Of a stretch of 64,000 bases of DNA, positions 57,471-64,000 are shown piece by piece (the first letter of the stretch is position 1; the number at the start of each line of letters is the position of its first letter). The translations under genes and the position numbers were made by a program. The stretch lies in NCBI GenBank assembly GCA_934101795.1, contig CAKORY010000001.1, positions 182,035 through 246,034 of the forward strand. Direction: 5' to 3'. Under the pieces are notes generated by a model, which worked only from the letters and a program-made list of their open reading frames with translations, ran no database searches and was not told where the DNA came from. The stretch comes from an uncultured Bacilli bacterium (lineage in GTDB: Bacteria; Bacillota_I; Bacilli_A; RF39; UBA660).

Positions 57471-57716
57471 ATGGATAATAATACAACTATATTTAATGTC
57501 AAAGAATTAAGACAAGAATTAATACTTATGACTATTAATGAAGTAATTGAAGCAATGGAGTTTAAAGGATATAATGCAACTAATCAGTTAGTGGGTTATC
57601 TTGCAACTGGTGATTTAAAATATATTACTACTTTTAATCATTCAAGAAGTAAATTATCTAAATTTGATAGAACTGAAGTGTTAATGGCAATTATTAATAC
57701 TTACTTGGGTAAATGA
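57471..57716 (+). CDS. ireB: IreB-family regulatory phosphoprotein
   Basis: 81 residues from ATG 57471 (GGGTG upstream; GTG 57462 is within the ribosome site). TTIFNVKELRQELILMTINE, GYNATNQLVGYLATGDLKYI and KFDRTEVLMAIINTYL are the UPF0297/IreB signature. In enterococci it is phosphorylated by the kinase IreK and modulates cell-envelope stress tolerance. It is the first gene of the conserved block with ruvX and yrzB. It ends in an ATGA overlap with ruvX. Confidence 0.95.
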   Translation: MDNNTTIFNVKELRQELILMTINEVIEAMEFKGYNATNQLVGYLATGDLKYITTFNHSRSKLSKFDRTEVLMAIINTYLGK

Positions 57717-58138
57717 TGAGATACTTAGGTTTAGATTTAGGAACCACAACATGTGGTGTTGCAATAAGTGATAAAACAAATACTTTAGTAAGTCCTCTTA
57801 AACTTATAAAATTTGCTCGTGAAGATTATGATAAAGCTTTAAAAGAAGTGCTTTTGATAATAAAAGAAAAATCTATTGATGTGGTTGTCTTGGGACTACC
57901 TAAAAATATGGATAATACCATGGGTTTTGCTGCAGAAAGAAGTTTGAATTTTAAAAAGAGCCTTGAAGAAGAAAACATAAAAGTAGAACTTCAGGATGAA
58001 AGACTTACATCAGTGGAAGCTATAAACATTATGAAGAATAATGGTCTTAAGCAAATAAATAAAAAGAATAAAACTGATATAATATCAGCAACTTTAATAC
58101 TTGAAGCATATCTAAAGAAGGTAAATTATGGTAAATAA
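57713..58138 (+). CDS. ruvX: Holliday junction resolvase-like RuvX (YqgF)
   Basis: 141 residues. MMRYLGLDLGTTTCGVAISD carries the first catalytic Asp of the RNase H-like fold. VVVLGLPKNMDNTMGFAAER, LQDERLTSVEA (second acidic site) and NKTDIISATLILEAYLK (late Asp) follow, as in YqgF/RuvX. The family processes pre-16S rRNA 5' ends and was earlier proposed as a junction resolvase. The start overlaps ireB and the end overlaps the DUF1292 gene by 11 nt. Confidence 0.95.
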   Translation: MMRYLGLDLGTTTCGVAISDKTNTLVSPLKLIKFAREDYDKALKEVLLIIKEKSIDVVVLGLPKNMDNTMGFAAERSLNFKKSLEEENIKVELQDERLTSVEAINIMKNNGLKQINKKNKTDIISATLILEAYLKKVNYGK

Positions 58139-58394
58139 GTTAATAATTGATAATAAAAATAAAGATACATATAAAATAATTATGAAAGTATCTACGAATG
58201 ATGGAGAATATATTATTTATACTAAAAATGAGTTAAATAATATTGGTGATACAATTTGTTATGCAGGAAAATATGAATTAGATGATGGTGTGCAAAAAAT
58301 ATTGCCAATAGAAAGTTCTGAAACTCTTGAGAATTTAGATGAAATATTTAGACAAATAATAATGTTATTAAATAAAAAGGAAAGTAGTGATTAG
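58128..58394 (+). CDS. DUF1292 protein (YrzB-like)
   Basis: 88 residues in the position of Bacillus yrzB. EYIIYTKNELNNIGDTICYA, followed by GKYELDDGVQKILPIES, matches the DUF1292 beta-sheet pattern (a Tyr-Ile/Val-x-Tyr strand then L-x-PI). The C-terminal helix FRQIIMLLNKKES is typical. The function is unknown. It overlaps ruvX by 11 nt and its stop directly precedes the mltG start. Confidence 0.85.
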   Translation: MVNKLIIDNKNKDTYKIIMKVSTNDGEYIIYTKNELNNIGDTICYAGKYELDDGVQKILPIESSETLENLDEIFRQIIMLLNKKESSD

Positions 58395-59447
58395 ATGAAA
58401 AAAAATAAAAAATTGATTGTGATACTTAGTGTAATTGTGGGTTTAATTTTGGTTGGTGTAATAACTTTTATGGTACTGCTTAGTCCGGTTAGTAAAAGTA
58501 AAGATATTGTGGAATTTACTGTAAAAAAAGGTGAAGGTAAAGAAAAAATAGTGGAAAATTTAAAAGATGCAAAACTTATTAAAAGTAAATATGCAACATT
58601 TATATATATAGTTTTATCAGGTAAGAAGAATTTACAAGCTGGTAGTTATGAATTTTCACGTAATATGAGTGTGGAAGATATTATAACTAGTTTAAGTACT
58701 GGTGATGTAGTTAATGTAAAAAGAGATGAAGTAAGAATAACTTTTAAAGAAGGGGATACTTTAAAGAATTTTGTTACAATGGTTGCAAATGAAACAAATA
58801 TTGATTATGATGAAGCTATAAAAAAGCTTAGTGATAAAGCATTTTTAAAGGGTTTAATAGCTGATTATTGGTTCTTAACTGATGATATACTTGATGAAGA
58901 TATATATTTTCCTTTAGAAGGTTATTTATATCCTGAAACGTATAATTTTTATAAAGAAACAAGTATAGAACAAGTAATAAGGAAAGTACTTAATTTAACA
59001 AATGAAAGATTAGAATCAATTAAAAGTAAAATAGAAAATAGTAAATATAATATTCATGAACTATTAACTATTGCAAGTATCGCTGAAAAAGAAGCAAATT
59101 CAAATAGTGATAGAGCAATGGTTACACAAGTTATTTATAAGAGATTAGGACTTAATATGGCACTTGGAATGGATGTTACAAGTTACTATGGGGTTCAAAA
59201 AGAAATGACTGAGACTATAACACAACTTGACTTAAATGATAAAAACCCTTATAATACTAGAGTTACTACATTTATTGGACTTCCTGTTGGACCTATTTGT
59301 AATCCATCACTTGGAAGCATAAATGCAGCATTAGAGCCAGCTGATACTGACTACTTATATTTTGTGGCTGATATTAATACTGGCAAAGTATATTTTGCTA
59401 AAACAAATGAAGAATTTAATGCTTTAGTTAAAAAATATGTAAAGTAA
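58395..59447 (+). CDS. mltG: Endolytic murein transglycosylase MltG (YceG-like)
   Basis: 350 residues. One N-terminal transmembrane helix (about 8-28) is followed by a LysM-like region with EFTVKKGEGKEKIVENL and LQAGSYEFSRNMSVEDIITS. The catalytic YceG domain has FPLEGYLYPETYNF, IASIAEKEANSNSDRA with the catalytic Glu, and PYNTRVTTFIGLPVGPICNP. It cuts nascent glycan strands at the membrane and so sets their length. It starts immediately after yrzB. Confidence 0.96.
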   Translation: MKKNKKLIVILSVIVGLILVGVITFMVLLSPVSKSKDIVEFTVKKGEGKEKIVENLKDAKLIKSKYATFIYIVLSGKKNLQAGSYEFSRNMSVEDIITSLSTGDVVNVKRDEVRITFKEGDTLKNFVTMVANETNIDYDEAIKKLSDKAFLKGLIADYWFLTDDILDEDIYFPLEGYLYPETYNFYKETSIEQVIRKVLNLTNERLESIKSKIENSKYNIHELLTIASIAEKEANSNSDRAMVTQVIYKRLGLNMALGMDVTSYYGVQKEMTETITQLDLNDKNPYNTRVTTFIGLPVGPICNPSLGSINAALEPADTDYLYFVADINTGKVYFAKTNEEFNALVKKYVK

Positions 59448-59458
59448 AGGTGAAAAAC

Positions 59459-60052
59459 GTGAAAGAACAAATATTAGAAATGGAAAATTATGCATCTGAA
59501 CATAATGTACCAATTATTGAGAAGAAATCTATAGCATTTATTATGAAATATATCAGAGATAATAATATTAAAAATGTCTTAGAAATAGGTAGTGCAATTG
59601 GATATTCTGCAATACTTATGGCATCATCTAATCAAGAAACTGTGGTTACAACAATTGAAAGAGATGAAACAAGATATATGGAATGTCTTAAAAATGTTAA
59701 GAAATGTGGTATGGATAAAAAAATTAATGTTGTATATCAAGATGCATTAGAACTTAATTTATCTGAAGATTTAAGATACGACTTAATATTTATCGATGCA
59801 GCAAAAGGACAATATACAAGATTTTTTGAAAAATATAAAAATTTCTTAAATCCAAATGGTGCTATTATAACCGATAATATTAAGTTTCATGGCTATGTTG
59901 GTGAATCAAATAAATTAGATAAAGGTAACTTGAAAAGTTTAGTGGAAAAAATTGAAAAATATATTGAATTTTTAAAGACAAATACTGAGTTTGATACTGA
60001 GTTTTATGACATTGGTGATGGACTTTCAGTAAGTGCTTGGAAACATGAATAA
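59459..60052 (+). CDS. trmR: tRNA 5-hydroxyuridine methyltransferase TrmR (YrrM-like)
   Basis: 197 residues from GTG 59459, which AAAGGTGA (59446-59453) precedes by 5 nt; the in-frame GTG 59450 lies within that site. The SAM motif I is NVLEIGSAIGYSAILMAS, followed by VTTIERDETRYMECLKNVKK, LIFIDAAKGQYTRFFEKY and GAIITDNIKFHGYVG (metal-binding Asp-Asn). In Bacillus YrrM/TrmR converts ho5U34 to mo5U34 in tRNA, with TrhP1/TrhP2 making ho5U. The order trmR-trhP1-trhP2 is kept here, which supports the call. Confidence 0.9.
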   Translation: MKEQILEMENYASEHNVPIIEKKSIAFIMKYIRDNNIKNVLEIGSAIGYSAILMASSNQETVVTTIERDETRYMECLKNVKKCGMDKKINVVYQDALELNLSEDLRYDLIFIDAAKGQYTRFFEKYKNFLNPNGAIITDNIKFHGYVGESNKLDKGNLKSLVEKIEKYIEFLKTNTEFDTEFYDIGDGLSVSAWKHE

Positions 60053-60806
60053 ACTAGTTACAGTTACAAATAAAGATTATATAAGTAAATTAAAAAAAGA
60101 GGATGTAACGCTTGTTTATCCTCTTAGATTTTTTTCCACTGGTTATGAAGAATATTTTGACATAAGTGATATAGATGATTTTGTTTTAATAAATAGAATA
60201 CTTACTGATAGTGATCTAGATAAACTAGAGGTAATGCTTAAAAATAGTCATGTAAAAGGAATTATATTTGATGATTTAGGTATTCTTGATGTAATAAAGA
60301 ATTTAAATATAACTAAAATACTTTTACTTGATCATATAGCTAATAATAGTAAATCTTTAAATTATTATCTAGAATATGTAGATAGTGTTGTGGTATCTAG
60401 TGATTTAAGTAAAGAAGAAATTAAGTTAATTGTTAAAAATGCTAATAAAAAAGTAGTTATTTATGCTTTTGGACTTAAAGCACTTATGTATTCAAGAAGA
60501 AATTTAGTTACTAATTATGAAAAACACTTTAAAATAGAAGAAAATAATATATTAGATGCAAATATTAATAATAAATATTTTAAATTTATTGAAAGTAAGG
60601 AAGGTACTAAAGTGTATGCTTATCCATATTATAATGCTTTAGAATTACTTGATTTAGACAATGTTTTGTATTTTTGGTATGATCCAATTCTTTTGGATAT
60701 TGATAATATTATAAAAGTTCTTCATGGTGATACAAGTAATATTGAAACAAATTCTATATTTTTAGATAAAAAGACTGTATATAAAGTAGGTGATTTAGAT
60801 GCCTGA
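60045..60806 (+). CDS. trhP1: U32-family protein, TrhP1-like (YrrN position)
   Basis: 253 residues from ATG 60045, starting 8 nt inside trmR. TLVYPLRFFSTGYEEYFDIS, then FVLINRILTDSDLDKL and VKGIIFDDLGILDVIKN, resemble the first half of the U32 fold, as in YrrN. It lacks the Cys-rich iron-sulfur motif of the next gene. In Bacillus YrrN and YrrO act together in hydroxylating U34 of tRNA; the diverged sequence makes the assignment rest partly on position. It ends 8 nt inside trhP2. Confidence 0.75.
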   Translation: MNKLVTVTNKDYISKLKKEDVTLVYPLRFFSTGYEEYFDISDIDDFVLINRILTDSDLDKLEVMLKNSHVKGIIFDDLGILDVIKNLNITKILLLDHIANNSKSLNYYLEYVDSVVVSSDLSKEEIKLIVKNANKKVVIYAFGLKALMYSRRNLVTNYEKHFKIEENNILDANINNKYFKFIESKEGTKVYAYPYYNALELLDLDNVLYFWYDPILLDIDNIIKVLHGDTSNIETNSIFLDKKTVYKVGDLDA

Positions 60807-61986
60807 GTTACTCGCACCTGCGGGTGATTTTGAAAAAATGAAGTTTGCTTATCTTTATGGCGCAGATGCAATATATTGTGGTGGGCAAAATTTTAGTTTG
60901 AGAGCTAATGCTAAAAATTTTAGTTTAGAAGAGTTAAAAGAAGCTGCAAAGTATGCTCATAGTTTAAATAAAAAAATATATGTTACTGTTAATATTGTCT
61001 TTCATGATGATGATTTAAATGGTTTAGAAGATTACTTGAAATATTTAGACAACATTCATATTGATGGCATTATTGCTAGTGATATTACTGTTATTAAGGC
61101 TTGTCAAGATCTAAAGTTGGGTTTAAGTGTATGTTTATCTACGCAAGCTAGTACTTTAAATAGTAGGGCAGTTAAATTTTGGCAAAAGCTTGGAGTTACA
61201 CGTGTGGTTTTAGCTCGTGAAGCATCTCGTGAAGATTTAATCAATATTTCTAAAACCGGCATTGAGATTGAAACATTTATTCATGGTGCTATGTGTACTT
61301 CTTTTAGTGGTAAATGTGTTTTGTCAAATTATATGACTAATAGAGATTCAAATCGTGGGGGATGTGCTCAAGTGTGTCGTTGGGAGTTTGATACAAATAA
61401 TGGTATTAATTTAAGTATTATGCCAAAGGATTTAAATATGGTACCTTTTATTAAAGACCAAATTGATTTAGGGGTTTCTTCCTTTAAAATAGAAGGAAGA
61501 ATGCGCTCTATTTATTATGTGTCAACAGTACTTCTTGCCTATAGAAGAATGATTGATGCTGCTTTAAATGGCTCGCTTACTTTGGAAAAAGAAAATTACT
61601 ATTTAAAAATTTTAAATAGATGTGCAAATAGAGAGTCTACACCTCAGTTTTTTGATAAATTACCTGGGGAAAATGAACAATATTGGAATGGTAGAACTGA
61701 AGTTTCTAATCAGGATTTCTTAGGACTAGTTTTAGATTATGATAAGAATAGTAAACTAGTTACTTTAGAAGTTAGAAATTATTTTGAAAATGGTTATGAA
61801 GTAGAGTTTTTTGGACCAAATCATGAAACTTTTAGTTATACTATTAATACAATATATGATGATAATAATGAAAAAGTAAATGTTTGCAATCATCCTAAAA
61901 GTATTGTTAAATTGCCAGTAGATAAATACTTAGATAAAAATGATATGATGAGATTAAAAATGATTGACAAACCGGATAATTTATAG
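60799..61986 (+). CDS. trhP2: tRNA hydroxylation protein TrhP2 (U32 peptidase family)
   Basis: 395 residues. MPELLAPAGDFEKMKFAYLY, GADAIYCGGQNFSLRANAKN and LSVCLSTQASTLNSRAVKFW are U32 family motifs. FIHGAMCTSFSGKCVLSNYM and RGGCAQVCRWEF supply four Cys, consistent with the [4Fe-4S] site of TrhP. SSFKIEGRMRSIYYVSTVL follows. It makes 5-hydroxyuridine at the wobble position from prephenate-linked chemistry. The -35 of the greA promoter lies inside its last codons. Confidence 0.92.
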   Translation: MPELLAPAGDFEKMKFAYLYGADAIYCGGQNFSLRANAKNFSLEELKEAAKYAHSLNKKIYVTVNIVFHDDDLNGLEDYLKYLDNIHIDGIIASDITVIKACQDLKLGLSVCLSTQASTLNSRAVKFWQKLGVTRVVLAREASREDLINISKTGIEIETFIHGAMCTSFSGKCVLSNYMTNRDSNRGGCAQVCRWEFDTNNGINLSIMPKDLNMVPFIKDQIDLGVSSFKIEGRMRSIYYVSTVLLAYRRMIDAALNGSLTLEKENYYLKILNRCANRESTPQFFDKLPGENEQYWNGRTEVSNQDFLGLVLDYDKNSKLVTLEVRNYFENGYEVEFFGPNHETFSYTINTIYDDNNEKVNVCNHPKSIVKLPVDKYLDKNDMMRLKMIDKPDNL

Positions 61987-61992
61987 TATGAT
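61964..61992 (+). promoter_or_regulatory. greA promoter
   Basis: TTGACA (61964-61969), 17 nt, TATGAT (61987-61992): near-perfect, with the -35 inside the trhP2 coding end. AAAAGGAG follows at about 62014 before the ATG at 62031. Confidence 0.88.
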
Positions 61993-62030
61993 TATGAACT
62001 GTAAAAATAAATTAAAAAGGAGATAAAAAT

Positions 62031-62498
62031 ATGAAAAAAGAAAATACATTTATTATGACTGCTGAAGGTTTCTTAGAAGCTGAAAATGAATTAAATGAAC
62101 TTAAAAATGTTCGTCGTCCAGAAGTAATTAAAGCATTAAAAGAAGCTAGAGCACTAGGGGACTTATCAGAAAATGCAGATTATGATGCAGCTAGAAATGA
62201 ACAAGCTATAATTGAAGCTAAAATTCAAGAACTTGAATATAAACTAGAACATGCTGAAATTATTGATAATAAAGGCAAAAATGAAGTTAGTTTAGGTTCA
62301 ACTGTTACAATAAGTTATGATGATGGTGAAGAAGAAGAATATAAAATAGTTGGTTCTATGGAAGCTGATCCATTTGATAATAAAATATCTAATGAATCTC
62401 CACTTGGTATAGCACTTCTTAAACATAAAAATGGTGATATAGTAGATGTTGCTAGTCCAAATGGTGGATATACGATAAAAATTGTAAAAATAGCTTAA
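62031..62498 (+). CDS. greA: Transcription elongation factor GreA
   Basis: 155 residues. The N-terminal coiled coil holds MTAEGFLEAENELNELKNVR and EARALGDLSENADYDAARNE, with the acidic tip D-x-x-E-N that reaches the polymerase active site. The C-terminal FKBP-like domain has GSTVTISYDDGEEEEYKIVG, NKISNESPLGIALLKH and DIVDVASPNGGYTIKI. GreA stimulates cleavage of backtracked transcripts. It has its own promoter and terminator. Confidence 0.97.
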   Translation: MKKENTFIMTAEGFLEAENELNELKNVRRPEVIKALKEARALGDLSENADYDAARNEQAIIEAKIQELEYKLEHAEIIDNKGKNEVSLGSTVTISYDDGEEEEYKIVGSMEADPFDNKISNESPLGIALLKHKNGDIVDVASPNGGYTIKIVKIA

Positions 62499-62526
62499 AT
62501 TCTAAGGAATTAAGCTTATTTTCTTG
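62492..62526 (+). terminator. Intrinsic terminator after greA
   Basis: AGCTTAAATTC (62492-62502) pairs with GAATTAAGCT (62507-62516) with one bulged A, then TATTTTCTT. Confidence 0.7.
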
Positions 62527-62552
62527 TAAAATGATTGAAGTTATATTATAAT
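62524..62552 (+). promoter_or_regulatory. tig promoter
   Basis: TTGTAA (62524-62529), 17 nt, TATAAT (62547-62552), then AAGGAAGG (62562-62569) before the ATG at 62580. Confidence 0.75.
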
Positions 62553-62579
62553 AAAGTAGTTAAGGAAGGAAAAATATTT

Positions 62580-63824
62580 ATGAAAAACGTACATGAAATT
62601 GAAATTAAACTAGAAAAAGAATGGGTAGACTCTTTAGATGCCGTATTCAAAAAGAAAAACAAAGAAGTTAAAATTGATGGTTTTAGAAAAGGTATGGCAA
62701 GTAAAGAAATTTATTTAAAACATTTTGGCATTGAATCATTATATGCTGATGCAATTGATGCTTGCATAAGTGTTGCATATAAAAAAGCATTAGATGCTGA
62801 AAAATTAATACCAGTTATAGAACCACAAGTTGATGTTACTGGAATTAGTGATACAAATGTTATTTTTAAATTTACAGTTATAACTAAACCAGAAGTTACT
62901 CTAGGAGATTACAAAAACTTAAAAGTTAAAAAAGAAGAAGCTAAAGTAACAGATGAAGAAGTTAAACATGAAATTGAACATATGAGAAGTCATATGGCTG
63001 ATGTTGTTGTTAAAGAAGATGGCACTGTTGTAGAAGGTGATACTGCAGTTATTAGTTTTACTGGTGTTGTTGATGGTAAAGAAGTTGAAGGTGCTAAAGG
63101 AGAAAACTATCCTTTAGAAATTGGAAGTCATTCATTTATTCCTGGTTTTGAAGAAGGCGTAGTAGGAATGAAAGCTGGAGAAACTAAAGTTTTAAAGCTT
63201 AAATTCCCAGAAAACTATGTTGAAGAATTAAAAGGTAAAGATGTTGAATTTACAGTTACTGTAAATGAAGTTAAAACAAGAGTTTTACCAGAAATTAATA
63301 AAGAATTCTTTGAAGATCTAGGATATGAAGATGTTAAAGATGAAGCTGGTTTAAAAGCTAAAGTTAAAGAAGAATTAGTTCATGAAAAAGAACATCATTT
63401 AGAAGATGAATTTATGGATAAAGTTTTAGAAGCTGCAGCTAAAAATATGAAAGTAGAAATTAATCCTGAAATCGTGGAAGAAGAAGTTCATAGAATGATT
63501 AATCAATATGCTGAACAATTAAAAATGCAAGGCATGGATTTCAATGAATTTATGAAAATAACTGGTACTAAAGAAGAAGATTTACATAAACAAATGGAAC
63601 CAGAAGCTGAAAAACGTGTTAAATATCGTTTCATGTTAGAAGCTATTGCAGAAAAAGAAGATTTAAAATTCACTAAAGAAGAAGTTGAAGCTAGAGCTGA
63701 TGAAATTGCTGCATCTTATGGTGTAGATAAATCTGAACTTTTAAAAGCTTATGGTTCAATGGATGTTATTGAATATGATATGAAAATGCATAAAGCATTA
63801 GAAATATTAAAAGAAAATAACTAA
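62580..63824 (+). CDS. tig: Trigger factor (ribosome-associated chaperone)
   Basis: 414 residues from ATG 62580. The ribosome-binding N-domain has KIDGFRKGMASKEIYLKHFG (canonical GFRxGKxP, here with Met-Ala-Ser in place of Lys-x-Pro). The FKBP-type prolyl isomerase domain (about 150-235) has GDTAVISFTGVVDGKEVEGA and FIPGFEEGVVGMKAGETKVL. The C-terminal chaperone arms follow (EINKEFFEDLGYEDVKDEAG to the end). It meets nascent chains at the ribosome exit. It ends at a terminator. Confidence 0.96.
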   Translation: MKNVHEIEIKLEKEWVDSLDAVFKKKNKEVKIDGFRKGMASKEIYLKHFGIESLYADAIDACISVAYKKALDAEKLIPVIEPQVDVTGISDTNVIFKFTVITKPEVTLGDYKNLKVKKEEAKVTDEEVKHEIEHMRSHMADVVVKEDGTVVEGDTAVISFTGVVDGKEVEGAKGENYPLEIGSHSFIPGFEEGVVGMKAGETKVLKLKFPENYVEELKGKDVEFTVTVNEVKTRVLPEINKEFFEDLGYEDVKDEAGLKAKVKEELVHEKEHHLEDEFMDKVLEAAAKNMKVEINPEIVEEEVHRMINQYAEQLKMQGMDFNEFMKITGTKEEDLHKQMEPEAEKRVKYRFMLEAIAEKEDLKFTKEEVEARADEIAASYGVDKSELLKAYGSMDVIEYDMKMHKALEILKENN

Positions 63825-63825
63825 G

Positions 63826-63847
63826 AGGCTTGAGAAAGCCTTTTTTT
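63826..63847 (+). terminator. Intrinsic terminator after tig
   Basis: AGGCTT (63826-63831), GAGA loop, AAGCCT (63836-63841), then a T run. Confidence 0.85.
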
Positions 63848-63931
63848 CTTTGTATAAAAAAATGACGCTTAGTCAAAAACTAAATGTCTAAACAATTTAT
63901 AAGGTAGGCATTCAACGTATCAATGATATGA

Positions 63932-64000
63932 ACCCCATTTCTTGGACAAAAAAGAAATGAGGTTTTATTATGAAAAAATTAAAATTAGAAGTAAAAAAAC
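63932..64000 (+). mobile_element. Possible left end of an IS3-like element (cut by window edge)
   Basis: TGAACCCCATTTCTTGGACA (starts about 63929) is like the terminal repeats of IS3/IS150-type elements. CATTTCTT and AAGAAATG within it form a hairpin. An ATG at 63970 opens a frame MKKLKLEVKK running off the window, in the place expected for orfA. Only 31 nt of it is visible, so this is a guess from layout. Confidence 0.3.

Noticed and set aside
1..64000. UGA read as tryptophan (Mycoplasma-type code), given the AT-rich composition
   Set aside because: TGA ends several genes at the right place (for example ireB and the flavodoxin gene), and conserved Trp positions are TGG.
1..64000. DGR reverse transcriptase, Avd or template repeat within the window
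   Set aside because: No protein with reverse-transcriptase motifs (such as YxDD) was found, and no intergenic copy of the variable block was seen.

Overview
This is a 64-kb stretch of an AT-rich Bacillota chromosome that uses the standard bacterial code: TGA is a genuine stop (for example at the end of the ireB-like gene near 57716) and tryptophan is TGG. A PolC-type replicase, a T-box leader, TmcAL, IreB, a TIGR04086-type membrane protein, an intact gerA-type germination operon, SpoIIID-like regulators and YlbD/YlbE homologues point to an endospore-forming member of the Bacilli. It is probably an uncultured, host-associated lineage of the RF39/Erysipelotrichia type; that placement is inference. 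Shine-Dalgarno sites are often the GGTGAT form, and several promoters are extended -10 boxes (TGnTATAAT) with very short leaders.

Region by region: 1-4.8 kb holds a repeat protein cut by the window edge, ylbD/ylbE, a type IV prepilin-like gene and small envelope genes. 4.9-9.6 kb holds a large secreted protein whose last ~60 codons and 3' flank are strikingly GC-rich, followed by two single-pass beta-repeat surface proteins. 9.6-13 kb is a T-box leader, a small metallopeptidase and valS. 13.2-16.1 kb is a lipid cluster (acyltransferase, acyl-CoA synthetase, acyltransferase). 16.1-19.6 kb carries a 3 x 33-bp repeat array in front of an AAA/DUF4143 ATPase, then a hydroxyacyl-CoA dehydrogenase, ogt and a flavodoxin. 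19.7-22.6 kb has a sigma/anti-sigma pair, a second prepilin-like gene and rpoZ. 22.6-28.9 kb has tRNA-Ala, lepA, three tandem paralogues (the first fused to SpoIIID-like HTHs) and hemW.

29-31.9 kb is a compact bacteriocin locus: a C39-peptidase ABC exporter, a reduced accessory protein and two short double-glycine peptides. 32-33.6 kb has an Rpn-type nuclease, rpsU and yqeY. 33.6-37.2 kb on the minus strand is gerAA-gerAC-gerAB. 37.2-44.3 kb has rlmD, tgt, holA and small membrane proteins. 44.4-51.6 kb encodes both replicative polymerases, dnaE and polC, back to back, facing tmcAL. 52.7-54.8 kb contains an ORF6N phage-type remnant and a paralogue of the GC-tailed secreted protein. 54.8-63.8 kb is a pfkB kinase, an Smr protein, two strong candidate non-coding RNAs, an ATPase, the conserved ireB-ruvX-yrzB-mltG-trmR-trhP1-trhP2-greA block and tig. 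The window ends in what may be the left end of an insertion sequence.

The most notable system is a pair of diversity-generating-retroelement (DGR) type target genes 48 kb apart (4900-6417 and 53257-54741). Both have a TasA/CalY-like secretion signal and a C-terminal lectin-like fold ending in an ungapped 40-codon variable block followed by a VRPVFYL tail. Both share a GC-rich 40-nt element just after the stop codon (36 of 40 identical). No reverse transcriptase or template repeat is in the window, so diversification would have to act in trans. The two-peptide bacteriocin locus and the repeated-loop RNA at 56.1 kb are the next most interesting items.
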